From an uncultured Pelagibacteraceae bacterium (lineage in GTDB: Bacteria; Pseudomonadota; Alphaproteobacteria; Pelagibacterales; Pelagibacteraceae), in NCBI GenBank assembly GCA_902520695.1, contig CABYOT010000005.1, forward strand, positions 1 through 64,000: 64,000 nucleotides of DNA, given 5' to 3'. Within the stretch, counting starts at the first letter, position 1; every line of letters starts with the position of its first letter. Below, one piece after another: positions 20,573 to 30,139 of the stretch. Below the pieces are notes generated by a model, which made no database searches, had not been told where the DNA came from, and saw only the letters and a list, made by a program, of their open reading frames with translations. Position numbers and translations under genes: made by a program.

Positions 20573-21517
20573 CTATTTTCTAATTTTATTTTCATATTTT
20601 TTTCTAAGGTTTTGTAAGTTGACTAAGTACTCATCTCTTATATTTGACAATTGATTGATTGACTTTCCTTTAGCTTGCTTTTTTGTACCAGAAATCAATC
20701 TTTCTGAGAGTTTTTTTGATAATTTTGGTGCTTTAAGCTTAGTCCATGGGAGTTTTAATGCTGGCCCAAATTGTTCAAGCATATGTTTCATTCCGGCTTT
20801 TCCTCCTGCTAAATGAAAAGTTAAAAATGTACCCATTAATGAGTATCTTAAGCCTGGGCCGTCCTCAACAGCTCTATCTAAATCCTCTGTTGATGCATAC
20901 CCTTCATTTATAATATGAAGCGCTTCTCTCCATAAAGCTTCTTGCAGTCTGTCAGATAGATATCCTGGCAGCTCCTTTTTAAGGGTAATTGGGTTCATTG
21001 AGATAGATTTATAAAATTTATTTGCTTCCTTTAATGATTTAGAACTTGTTTTTTTTCCTGGAACTATTTCAACTAAAGGTAGTAAATAAACAGGATTAAA
21101 TGGATGGGCAATGATACCTCTTTTATTATTTTTACATTTTGAAAAAATCCTTGAGGGTAATAATCCTGATGAGCTTGACGATATCAAAACTTCAGATTTA
21201 CAATTATTTGAAATTTGACTTATTAATTGAGTTTTAAGTTTATAGTTTTCAGGAGCACATTCTTGGATTAGATCTGCATCTTTAACTGCACTCGCCAAAG
21301 AAGAAAAAAATTTTAAATTATTTAAGTTAATTTTTTTTTTGTTAAATAGTTTTTTTACATAAGGTATAGCTCTTTTTATTTCTTGGATTAAGTTATTTCT
21401 TTGAATTAAATTTTTATCGTAGGCTAAAACTTTTATGTTGTGAGCCAAGAGTCTTATTGTCCAGCCTACTCCAATTACTCCTGTGCCAATTACTGCCACT
21501 TTTTTAATTTTGGACAT
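20573..21517 (-). CDS. L-carnitine dehydrogenase-like 3-hydroxyacyl-CoA dehydrogenase-family protein
   Basis: VAVIGTGVIGVGWTIRLLAHN, QECAPENYKLK, HPFNPVYLLPLVEIVPGKKT, DRLQEALWREALHIINEG; adjacent to a BKACE gene. Confidence 0.84.
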   Translation of the reverse strand: MSKIKKVAVIGTGVIGVGWTIRLLAHNIKVLAYDKNLIQRNNLIQEIKRAIPYVKKLFNKKKINLNNLKFFSSLASAVKDADLIQECAPENYKLKTQLISQISNNCKSEVLISSSSSGLLPSRIFSKCKNNKRGIIAHPFNPVYLLPLVEIVPGKKTSSKSLKEANKFYKSISMNPITLKKELPGYLSDRLQEALWREALHIINEGYASTEDLDRAVEDGPGLRYSLMGTFLTFHLAGGKAGMKHMLEQFGPALKLPWTKLKAPKLSKKLSERLISGTKKQAKGKSINQLSNIRDEYLVNLQNLRKKYENKIRK

Positions 21518-22404
21518 TACTTGTGTTTTACAAGCTTTAATTTTTTCCTTGTTTCTTCTGCAGTCATTGTCGATGCTCCAAGATCAGTTACAATTCTAAT
21601 CGCTTTTTCAACTAACTGAGCATTAGTTGCAAGTTTACCTTTTGATATATATAAATTATCTTCTAAACCAACTCTTGGGTTTCCACCCATAACAACTGTT
21701 TGTGCTACAAAAGGCATTTCATTTTTTGATATAGCAAAACCTGACCACACTCCTTGTTCTGGCATTATATCTTTCATTGCTTGCATTGCTAAAGGAGTAG
21801 CAGGAGCCCCCCAAGGAATACCTAAACACATTTGAAACATTGGTGGATCATCAAGTAAACCTTCTTTATACAATTGTGATCCAAACCACATATTTCCTAA
21901 ATCAAATGCCTCTATTTCTGGTTTAACTTTAATCTCTTGTAATTTTTTTGCAGCCTTTCTTAAATCATTTGGTGTATTAACTGTAATAACTGATCCATCT
22001 CCAAAATTTAATGTACCGGCATCTAAAGTACAAATTTCTGGCAAGAATTGTTCTGCATTAGCTATTCTTTCCATTACATTTGCCATATCAGTCATTGGAC
22101 CGAATTCTAGAGGATTTTTACCTTGACCAATGTCTAAATCTCCACCCATCCCAGTTGTTAAATTTAAAATAACATCTGTTTCACTTGATCTAATTCTATC
22201 TACTACTTCTTTATATAATTCTAGTCTTCTGCTTGGTGTTCCGTCTTCTTCTCTTACATGAATATGAGCAATTGCAGCTCCCGCTTTTGCTGCCTCTATT
22301 GCTGATTTAGCTATTTGCTCTGGAGTTTTTGGTAAATCAGGATGTTTGCTTGCAGTATCTCCAGATCCAGTAACTGCGCATGAGATAAAAACGTTATTGT
22401 TCAT
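21517..22404 (-). CDS. BKACE-family beta-keto acid cleavage enzyme, probably 3-dehydrocarnitine cleavage
   Basis: ISCAVTGSGDTASKHPDLPKTPEQIAKSAIEAAKAGAAIAHIHVREEDGTPSR; TAATG coupling to carnitine dehydrogenase. Confidence 0.88.
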   Translation of the reverse strand: MNNNVFISCAVTGSGDTASKHPDLPKTPEQIAKSAIEAAKAGAAIAHIHVREEDGTPSRRLELYKEVVDRIRSSETDVILNLTTGMGGDLDIGQGKNPLEFGPMTDMANVMERIANAEQFLPEICTLDAGTLNFGDGSVITVNTPNDLRKAAKKLQEIKVKPEIEAFDLGNMWFGSQLYKEGLLDDPPMFQMCLGIPWGAPATPLAMQAMKDIMPEQGVWSGFAISKNEMPFVAQTVVMGGNPRVGLEDNLYISKGKLATNAQLVEKAIRIVTDLGASTMTAEETRKKLKLVKHK

Positions 22405-22439
22405 AATTTATTTTTCAACTATATTTTAAAATCATACAA

Positions 22440-23165
22440 ATGGAAATATCTGAATTACAAAAAGAATTAGCTGCAACTTTTAGATGGACAGCAAGACTAA
22501 ATATGCACGAGGGTGTTGCAAACCATTTTAGTGCATGCGTTCCAGACTCTTCTGATTTTTATGTAAATAAAGCAGGCATTCACTTTAGTAATATGAAGGC
22601 TAGCGATTTAATCTTAGTGACTAAAGAAAATAAAGAAGAACTGAAGAATAAACCAGACATAATTGATCCAACAGCTCTATATATACACAGTGCAATTCAT
22701 GAAAAAGCAGCTCACGCAAGGTGCATTTTTCATGTTCATTCAAAATATGCAACTGCCCTCTCTACTCTAAAAGATCCTGTTATGAAACCTATCGATCAAA
22801 ATACAATGATGTTTTACAATAGAGTATCTGCATTCAAACAATTTGGAGGTCTAGGACTGGAGGAAGAATCAATAAAAATGGCAAATGCTTTAGGAAACAA
22901 ACAACACATGTTGCTTGCAAATCATGGAATTTTAACCACAGGAAGAACTGTGGCTGAAGGTTTTAACTCTCTTTATTATTTTGAGAGAGCAGCAGAGACA
23001 TATCTTACAGCTTTATCAACAAACCAGGAACTTAATGTTGTAAGCCATGAAATTGCAGAAAAAACTGCAGAGGAGCATGAAAATTTTCCCACAGATTTTG
23101 CAAATTTATTTTTATCTCAAATTAGGATAATTTTAGATAAAGAAGAGCCAGATTATAAAAATTAA
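22440..23165 (+). CDS. Class II aldolase/adducin-family protein
   Basis: HVHSKYATALS, LLANHGILTTGRTVAEGFNSLYYFERAAETYL. Confidence 0.88.
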   Translation: MEISELQKELAATFRWTARLNMHEGVANHFSACVPDSSDFYVNKAGIHFSNMKASDLILVTKENKEELKNKPDIIDPTALYIHSAIHEKAAHARCIFHVHSKYATALSTLKDPVMKPIDQNTMMFYNRVSAFKQFGGLGLEEESIKMANALGNKQHMLLANHGILTTGRTVAEGFNSLYYFERAAETYLTALSTNQELNVVSHEIAEKTAEEHENFPTDFANLFLSQIRIILDKEEPDYKN

Positions 23166-23166
23166 G

Positions 23167-24027
23167 ATGGACTTAGATAAATTAAAAGTAAGAAGAAGTT
23201 TTATATTTACACCAGGGCTTCACCCTGAAATGTTTCCGAAAGCGATTTCATCAGGGGCTGATATGGTTTGTATTGAATTAGAAGATGGGATAGCAATAAA
23301 TGACAAAGAACAAGCACGAAAAAATACTATAGAAGCTCTTAAAACGCTCGAAGTTAAAAATGATGTAGAATTAGTTGTAAGGTTTAATAATCAAAGAACT
23401 AAATTTGGTCTTTTAGATCTAGAAGCTTTTATCTCAAGTAAAGTAAATCTAAAAGCTATTATGTTACCAAAAGTTAAAACACCAGATGAAATAACATTTA
23501 TAGACGATCTACTAACAGACTGTAGTTTAGATACCGATCTTCATGTTATTATGGAAACAAATGAAGCTTTAGAAAATATTTATAATATTGCTCATGCTAG
23601 CAAGAGAATAGTAGCTTTATACTTTGGTGGTGTTGATATGGCTGCAGAGCTTAGAGTTGAAAATAAATGGGAAAATCTAGTTCACGCAAGATCAAAGCTT
23701 GTTCATGCAGGTGCAAGTGTCGGTGTAGACGTTATAGATGTGCCTTATTTAGATCTAGAAAACATGGACGGAATGAGAAAAGAGGCTGAACAAGTAAGAA
23801 ATCTAGGATTTACTGGAAAAGGCTCTATTCATCCCAAACAAATTCAAATTTTAAATGAGGTATTTACACCACCAAAAGATGAAATTACTAAGGCAAAAAA
23901 AATATTAGAAGAGTTTAATAACTCAAATACAGGTTTAGTAGTTATAGATGGTAAGCTAATTGAAAAACCTGTTCTTAGAGAAATGAAAAGAAAAATACTA
24001 ATAGCTGAAAAAATTAATAAGGGTTAA
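23167..24027 (+). CDS. HpcH/HpaI (CitE-like) CoA-ester lyase family protein
   Basis: RRSFIFTPGLHPEMFPKAISSGADMVCIELEDGIA, KGSIHPKQIQILNEVF. Confidence 0.88.
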   Translation: MDLDKLKVRRSFIFTPGLHPEMFPKAISSGADMVCIELEDGIAINDKEQARKNTIEALKTLEVKNDVELVVRFNNQRTKFGLLDLEAFISSKVNLKAIMLPKVKTPDEITFIDDLLTDCSLDTDLHVIMETNEALENIYNIAHASKRIVALYFGGVDMAAELRVENKWENLVHARSKLVHAGASVGVDVIDVPYLDLENMDGMRKEAEQVRNLGFTGKGSIHPKQIQILNEVFTPPKDEITKAKKILEEFNNSNTGLVVIDGKLIEKPVLREMKRKILIAEKINKG

Positions 24028-24029
24028 AA

Positions 24030-24497
24030 ATGTCGTTTCATCTTGCCACAAGAAAAATTATCAAAGAGTGGACAGATTATAATGAACATATGAATATGGC
24101 TTATTATATCTTAATCTTTGATCAAGCGTGGGAAACGATGCTTAATAAATTTCAAATGGGTGGTAAAAATGCAAAATCAAATCTGAGAAGTACTATGGTT
24201 GTTGAAACTAGAACTACTTACAATAATGAGGTTAAAGAAAATCAAGAAGTAGAGGTATATTGCACTCATTTTGACCATGATAAAAAAAGATTACATTTAA
24301 AATGTGAGATGTATGAAAAAGAAACTAAAACTCTTGCTGCTACAATGGAAAGTTTATCCCTTTATATTGATTTGGGGAAAAGAAAGGTCACAGAATTTGA
24401 GGAAGATAAGCTAAAAATAATGGGTGAATTTATTAATGAAAATAAATCAAGTTTTAAGTCTGAAAACTTAGAATTATCTGGTAGATTAAAAAAATAG
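24030..24497 (+). CDS. Hot-dog thioesterase, betainyl-CoA thioesterase (CdhB)-like
   Basis: EWTDYNEHMNMAYYILIFDQAWETMLN; context of carnitine dehydrogenase and BKACE. Confidence 0.78.
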   Translation: MSFHLATRKIIKEWTDYNEHMNMAYYILIFDQAWETMLNKFQMGGKNAKSNLRSTMVVETRTTYNNEVKENQEVEVYCTHFDHDKKRLHLKCEMYEKETKTLAATMESLSLYIDLGKRKVTEFEEDKLKIMGEFINENKSSFKSENLELSGRLKK

Positions 24498-24500
24498 ATT

Positions 24501-25328
24501 ATGGAAATAAAATTAGTATCAGGTGCATTAGGAGCAGAAGTAAAAGGCATCGATTTAAAAGATAGTTCTTTAGAAAATTGGAAAAAGATAAATAATTTAT
24601 TATTAGAACACAAGGCTTTATTCTTTAGAGATCAAGATATTACATCGGAAGAACAGATAAATTTAGCAAAACATTTTGGTCCATTAGAAAGACATATTTA
24701 TGTTAAAGGAAGAAAAGATTATCCTGAAATACTAAGAATAATTAAAGCGCCAGAAGAAAAAAGACAATGGGGTGAAACTTGGCATACTGACGTAAGTTAT
24801 AATCCAAAACCAACAAAAGTAATTATATTAAGATCAATTAAAGTTCCTCCAGTTGGTGGAGATACAATGTTTTCTAATATGGAAATTGCTTACGATACAT
24901 TAAGTGATGAAATTAAAGATAAAGTTAAGGATAAAAAAGCCATTCATAGTTCTTTAGGTGCGGCAGCATTTGTTGAAGCATATAAGGAAATGGAAGGGAA
25001 TGGTAATCTAGATGAATATTCAAATTCCCATCCAGTAGTTAGAACTCATCCTGAAACAGGAAAAAAAATTTTGTATGTAAATTCAATGTATACAAAAAGA
25101 ATTTTAGATTTAGATGAAAATGAAAGTTCAGATATTTTAAATGAAATATTTTTACATCAAGAAAGACTTGATTTTACATGCAGGTTTAAATGGACTGAAA
25201 ATGCTGTAGCAATTTGGGACAATAGAAGCACTCTTCACCAAGGTCTGACTGATTTTTTTCCTGGCAGAGGATTGGGCCATGAAAGAGTTATGGACAGGAT
25301 TGCAGTAGAGGGCGATAATCCAAATTAA
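24501..25328 (+). CDS. TauD/TfdA-family Fe(II)/2OG dioxygenase
   Basis: LEHKALFFRDQDITSEEQINLAKHFGPLE, TWHTDVSYNPKPT HxD, IWDNRSTLHQGLTDF. Confidence 0.9.
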   Translation: MEIKLVSGALGAEVKGIDLKDSSLENWKKINNLLLEHKALFFRDQDITSEEQINLAKHFGPLERHIYVKGRKDYPEILRIIKAPEEKRQWGETWHTDVSYNPKPTKVIILRSIKVPPVGGDTMFSNMEIAYDTLSDEIKDKVKDKKAIHSSLGAAAFVEAYKEMEGNGNLDEYSNSHPVVRTHPETGKKILYVNSMYTKRILDLDENESSDILNEIFLHQERLDFTCRFKWTENAVAIWDNRSTLHQGLTDFFPGRGLGHERVMDRIAVEGDNPN

Positions 25329-26915
25329 ATGCAAGCTTTCGATTATCTCATAGTTGGTGCTGGTTCAGCTGGATGTGTAGTAGCAAATAGGCTATCTGAG
25401 AATCCTAACAATTCTGTAGCTATTTTTGAGGCAGGTGGATCTAGTGATATTTGGAAGGTTAAAATGCCATTAGCTCTTCTATATACGATGCATGATCCCA
25501 AATATAATTGGAAATATTATTCAGAACCTGAGCCATATTTGAACAATAGACGTGTTTTTTGCCCTAGAGGAAAGATGATTGGAGGATGCTCATCTCATAA
25601 TGGAATGGTCTTTGTAAGAGGAAATAGAGATGACTATACAAGATGGGAAAACTTTGGTTTGGATGATTGGTCCTATGATAAAGTTCTTCCTTATTTTAAG
25701 AAGATTGAAACTTGGTCTGAAGGTGAAAATCAATACAGAGGATCATTGGGTCCACTTCCGATAAATTTATCTAAAAATTCAAATCCACTATTTAAAGCAT
25801 TTATTGATGCTGCAGCTGAAGCAGGTCACAAAACAAATATAGATATGAATGGTGAGGAACAAGAGGGTTTTGGTATGTTTGATACAACAATGCATCAAGG
25901 TGAGAGAGCTGGAGTTGCCAAGTATTATTTAAACCCTGTTAAAAATAGAAAAAATTTAAATATTTTAAAAAACTCATTTGTTGAAAAGATACTATTTGAA
26001 GGAAAAAAAGCAGTTGGCCTTCAAGTAAAAATAAATAACAAAGTTGAAAAGATTTATGCAAATAAAGAAGTAATTTTGAGTGGAGGATCTATAAATTCTC
26101 CACAATTATTAATGTTATCTGGTATAGGTGACGAAACCCATCTTAGAGATAATGGTATTAAAGTTATTCATCACTCAAAGGGGGTTGGAAAAAATTTACA
26201 AGATCATCTTGAAACTTACATACAGCAAAAATGTAAAACTCCTAATACACTTTACACATACACAAAACTAATACCTAAAATTTTAGCAGGTATGCAATGG
26301 TTTATGTTTAAATCTGGACCTTGCTCAAAATCATTTTTGGAGGCTGGTGGTTTTGCAAAATCATCGCCAGAAAGAAAAGTTGCTAACATTCAATTTCATT
26401 TTTTTCCATCATTTGTGATAAATCATGGCTTAGAAGATCCTGACTCACATGGTTACCAATTACATGCAAGTCCAAATCATCCAAAAAGTAGAGGTGAAAT
26501 AACACTTAATTCCTCAGACCCGTATGATTATCCTAAAATATTATTTAACTATTTAAAAGAAGAAGAAGATCTTAAACAAACAAGAGAATGTATTCATGTT
26601 GCAAGAAAAATTCTATCACAGCCAGCTTTAGCAGAGCATGCTGGTGATGAAGTTGGGCCAGGTTTTGATGCACAGTCAGATGATGAATTAAATGAATATG
26701 TTAGATCTAAAGCAGATACTGCTTATCATCCTTGTGGAACATGCAAAATGGGAGTTGATGGTATGGCAGTAGTAGACCAGGATTTGAAAGTAAATGGGAT
26801 TGGAAATTTAAGAGTAATTGATGCATCAGTGATACCTGAAATTCCAAGTGCAAACCTAAATGCTCCTACACTAATGATTGCTGAAAAAGGTTCAGAGGCA
26901 ATTTTAAATAATTAA
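25329..26915 (+). CDS. GMC-family FAD oxidoreductase (choline dehydrogenase-like)
   Basis: DYLIVGAGSAGCVVANRLSE, GKMIGGCSSHNGMVFVRGNRDDYTRW, AYHPCGTCKMG, LRVIDASVIPEIPSANLNAPTLMIAEKGSEAI. Confidence 0.92.
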   Translation: MQAFDYLIVGAGSAGCVVANRLSENPNNSVAIFEAGGSSDIWKVKMPLALLYTMHDPKYNWKYYSEPEPYLNNRRVFCPRGKMIGGCSSHNGMVFVRGNRDDYTRWENFGLDDWSYDKVLPYFKKIETWSEGENQYRGSLGPLPINLSKNSNPLFKAFIDAAAEAGHKTNIDMNGEEQEGFGMFDTTMHQGERAGVAKYYLNPVKNRKNLNILKNSFVEKILFEGKKAVGLQVKINNKVEKIYANKEVILSGGSINSPQLLMLSGIGDETHLRDNGIKVIHHSKGVGKNLQDHLETYIQQKCKTPNTLYTYTKLIPKILAGMQWFMFKSGPCSKSFLEAGGFAKSSPERKVANIQFHFFPSFVINHGLEDPDSHGYQLHASPNHPKSRGEITLNSSDPYDYPKILFNYLKEEEDLKQTRECIHVARKILSQPALAEHAGDEVGPGFDAQSDDELNEYVRSKADTAYHPCGTCKMGVDGMAVVDQDLKVNGIGNLRVIDASVIPEIPSANLNAPTLMIAEKGSEAILNN

Positions 26916-26950
26916 TATTATTATTACTACTGATTTGATATAGGTGTCTC

Positions 26951-27901
26951 ATGGATACAAACCAAAATACCAGAGGTATTTTTTTTATAATGACTGGTAT
27001 GGCTTTTTTTTCAATACAAGATGCTCTAATTAAGTTTATTTTTGAGGATATTGCTTTATTCGAGCTTTATTTTGGAAGAACCCTTATACAATCAGTATTT
27101 TTGCTATCCTTTGTTTTAATAACTAAAAAAACAATATCTTTAAAAACACATTACCCATTATTAACACTAATAAGAGTTATATGTTTTTTCTTTGGTTTTA
27201 GTTTTTTTTATATTTCACTGACCTTTATGACACTTGCTATGACAAGTGCACTATTTTTCTCCTGCCCGTTCTTTATGTCTATGTTTGCTAAATTTTTCTT
27301 AAAAGAAAAAATTGGAATTAGAAGATGGAGTGCAATAGTAGTTGGATTTATTGGTGTATTGATTGTTTTAAATCCATCTTTAGATGATTTTAATTTCTTT
27401 AAATTAGCACCTGTAGCATGTGCTCTTTGTTATTCAATCTCGATGACTATAACAAAATATACATCTGATAAAGATACTATCTATACTCAAATGACATGGC
27501 TTTATATTTTTGCATTATTTGCAAGTTTGGTAATATTTTTTGTTAGTGGTGATGGAAAATTTAATACTTTTACAGATCCAACTTTGCAATTTATTGTGAG
27601 AGAATGGTTTACTAATCCAGGGGAGGCTTGGCCTTATGTTTTAATTATGGGAATAGTTGCATCGATTTCGTTTTTTTGTGTATTTACTGCTTATAGTATT
27701 GCCTCACCATCGGTTGTTTCATTATTTGAGTATTCATACATAGTGTTTGCAATGATTGCTGGTTACATATTATTTAAAACAATTCCAGTACCAAGAACTT
27801 TTCTTGGAGCAACAATAATTATTGGTGCTGGTGCGTATATTTATTTTAGAGAAAAAGTACGAGGACAAATGATTGCTACAGATACACCAACAAATAGATG
27901 A
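26951..27901 (+). CDS. DMT-superfamily (EamA) transporter
   Basis: Two EamA repeats, polytopic, 316 aa. Confidence 0.82.
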   Translation: MDTNQNTRGIFFIMTGMAFFSIQDALIKFIFEDIALFELYFGRTLIQSVFLLSFVLITKKTISLKTHYPLLTLIRVICFFFGFSFFYISLTFMTLAMTSALFFSCPFFMSMFAKFFLKEKIGIRRWSAIVVGFIGVLIVLNPSLDDFNFFKLAPVACALCYSISMTITKYTSDKDTIYTQMTWLYIFALFASLVIFFVSGDGKFNTFTDPTLQFIVREWFTNPGEAWPYVLIMGIVASISFFCVFTAYSIASPSVVSLFEYSYIVFAMIAGYILFKTIPVPRTFLGATIIIGAGAYIYFREKVRGQMIATDTPTNR

Positions 27902-28869
27902 TAAGAAAAAATTATATTCCAACAATCAATATTAATCCTATTCTAAAAAAAAACTTCAATTCAAAAGCAACATTAAAAATAATAAGAGAAATTGAAAAAG
28001 CCTGTGTCGAAGTTGGTTTTTTTCAAATAATTGGTCATGGAATTAAATTCAAACAAATAAATAAAGTATGCAAAATTGGAGAAAATTTTTTTAAATCAAA
28101 TAAAAACAACAAATTTAAGTTAGCCCCAAAGAAATGGAATAAAAAGAACAAAAATATTTATCGAGGATATTTTCCAAATGATGTTAATGGAAAAGAAGGA
28201 TTAGACTTAGGTGATTTGAAAGTGACAAAGGGTTTTTCCAAAAAAACTAAAACTCAATACATCGAGCATTTGAGCATAGAAAAATCATTTAACAAACAAT
28301 CTATCAAAAAAATATCTGATTATTATGAAAATTTATTTAATCTTAGCGAAACTCTTTTTAAATGTATTATAAAAATTTATAAAAAAGACACTTATTTATC
28401 TAAAAAAGTTTTTTCAAGACTTAAAACTCTCAGTACTTTAAGATTTAATTATTACTCTAATCAATCTAAACCAATCGAAATATCTAAAGAAGATGGTGTA
28501 GCACTTGGATGTGAGACGCATGTTGATAGTGGTATTTTCACAGTTTTATATCAAAACAAAAAGGGTGGCTTGCAAGTTCAAAACCGAAAAACAAAAAAAT
28601 GGTATGATGTCCCTTTCAATAAAAATGCCTTGGTAGTGAATACAGGTAGAGCGCTAGAATATTTAAGCAAAGGTAAGTTTAAAGCAACTAATCATAGGGT
28701 ATTATGGAACAAGCAAAAAAGGCTTTCAGTTCCATTCTTTTTTGAACCCTCATATGACTTTAAAATGAATCTTTCATTTCTTAATAATAAGAAATTAGCA
28801 AAAAGTGGTATCAGATATGATAAATTTCTTAATAAATCCCTTAAAAAATTCGTTGAATATCAAAGGTAA
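27898..28869 (+). CDS. Isopenicillin-N-synthase-like 2OG-Fe(II) oxygenase
   Basis: EKACVEVGFFQIIGHGI, ETHVDSGIFTVLYQNKKGGLQV HxD, LVVNTGRALEYLSKGKFKATNHRV. Confidence 0.87.
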   Translation: MIRKNYIPTININPILKKNFNSKATLKIIREIEKACVEVGFFQIIGHGIKFKQINKVCKIGENFFKSNKNNKFKLAPKKWNKKNKNIYRGYFPNDVNGKEGLDLGDLKVTKGFSKKTKTQYIEHLSIEKSFNKQSIKKISDYYENLFNLSETLFKCIIKIYKKDTYLSKKVFSRLKTLSTLRFNYYSNQSKPIEISKEDGVALGCETHVDSGIFTVLYQNKKGGLQVQNRKTKKWYDVPFNKNALVVNTGRALEYLSKGKFKATNHRVLWNKQKRLSVPFFFEPSYDFKMNLSFLNNKKLAKSGIRYDKFLNKSLKKFVEYQR

Positions 28870-28889
28870 GAATAATAATATTATTGCAT

Positions 28890-28969
28890 AAAGCGATACA
28901 TAACTCGTCGTAAAATCATATACGAAAGTGGGATCGGTCGTCTTTAAATTAATTTTTAAAGGAGGCTTA
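28890..28969 (+). promoter_or_regulatory. Putative structured 5' leader with SD-proximal hairpin
   Basis: TCGTA(28908-28912)/TACGA(28921-28925) and CTTTAAA(28942-28948)/TTTAAAG(28955-28961), running into GGAGG at 28961-28965. Confidence 0.4.
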
Positions 28970-30139
28970 ATGAAGTTTGGTTATTTTTGTAATACTACAA
29001 ATTGGACACACAAACCGTATCATAAATTATTAGATGAAACTAAACAGATCACCGAATATTGTGATCAAAACAGTTGGAATTCAATTTGGTTTACTGAACA
29101 CCATTTTAACCATGAAGGAATGGAGTCGTGTACCAACCCCCTAATGCTAGGAGCGGATGCTGCAGCAAGAACAAAAAATATAAGAATAGGACAAGCAGCA
29201 AATGTAATAACTTTTCATAATCCTATAAGATTAGCAGAAGATATTGCTACACTTGATCAACTTTCAAAAGGAAGAGTAGAAGTTGGTGTTGCAAGAGGAG
29301 TTTATGGGAGAGAGGCAATTAATTTAAACAAAGAAGCGGATTTAAAAGATCAGGCAAAAAATTTTAGATTATTTGCTGAAACATTAGAAATTTTGAAAAA
29401 AGCATGGTCAGAAAAATTTTTTAATCATGATGGAGAATTTTATACTTACCCATCACCAAATTATGTTTGGCAGCATGACATGAGCCCGCCAAGTGAAGAA
29501 TTTATGAATATGGAAGATAACACTATGAAAAAAATTAGTGTTCTTCCAAAGCCTTATCAAAATCCACACCCTCCAATACATCAAGTTGTTGATGGTATAA
29601 GATCTATAGAGTGGGCTGCAGAAAATAATATAAACGTAATTATGTGGATACCTACAGTTAAAGCATTGAAAATAAGATTTGAAGCTTACAAAAATAAAAG
29701 ATCGGAAGTTACTAAAAAAAATGTTCCTTTAGGTGAAGGTGTTACTCTCGTCAGAGATATGTTTGTTGCTGATACTATGGAAGAGGCTAAAGAGAAAGCT
29801 GGACAACATATGGTAAATTATATGAAATGGGTTTGTCATTGGAGAGGTCTTGGTAATCACATGGATCCCGGTGAAGAAATTCCAGAAACAAAGGGTAAAT
29901 TAGATCTTCTTAATTACGAGTTTTTACATAAGCGAAATATGTTATTTGGTACTCCTGAATATGTAACAGATAAGATTAAAGAACTTCAATCAGAGCTTAA
30001 TCTTCAAAATCTTCAAGTCTGGTCTAACTTTCCGGGCGTTAAACATGAAGATTGCATGAAAAGTATTAAACTATTCACTGAAAAAGTAATACCTAACTTT
30101 AAAGATGATCTAGATACTGAAGTTAAAAAAGTATCGTGA
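28970..30139 (+). CDS. LLM-class flavin-dependent oxidoreductase
   Basis: IWFTEHHFNHEG, HNPIRLAEDIATLDQLSKGRVEVGVARGVYGRE; start revised from 28928 to ATG 28970 with strong SD AAGGAGG. Confidence 0.9.
   Translation: MKFGYFCNTTNWTHKPYHKLLDETKQITEYCDQNSWNSIWFTEHHFNHEGMESCTNPLMLGADAAARTKNIRIGQAANVITFHNPIRLAEDIATLDQLSKGRVEVGVARGVYGREAINLNKEADLKDQAKNFRLFAETLEILKKAWSEKFFNHDGEFYTYPSPNYVWQHDMSPPSEEFMNMEDNTMKKISVLPKPYQNPHPPIHQVVDGIRSIEWAAENNINVIMWIPTVKALKIRFEAYKNKRSEVTKKNVPLGEGVTLVRDMFVADTMEEAKEKAGQHMVNYMKWVCHWRGLGNHMDPGEEIPETKGKLDLLNYEFLHKRNMLFGTPEYVTDKIKELQSELNLQNLQVWSNFPGVKHEDCMKSIKLFTEKVIPNFKDDLDTEVKKVS

Noticed and set aside
28890-28970. SAM-II/SAM-V or glycine riboswitch upstream of the LLM gene
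   Set aside because: Could not match a known aptamer consensus by eye; only generic hairpins are supported, so kept as an unnamed candidate leader.
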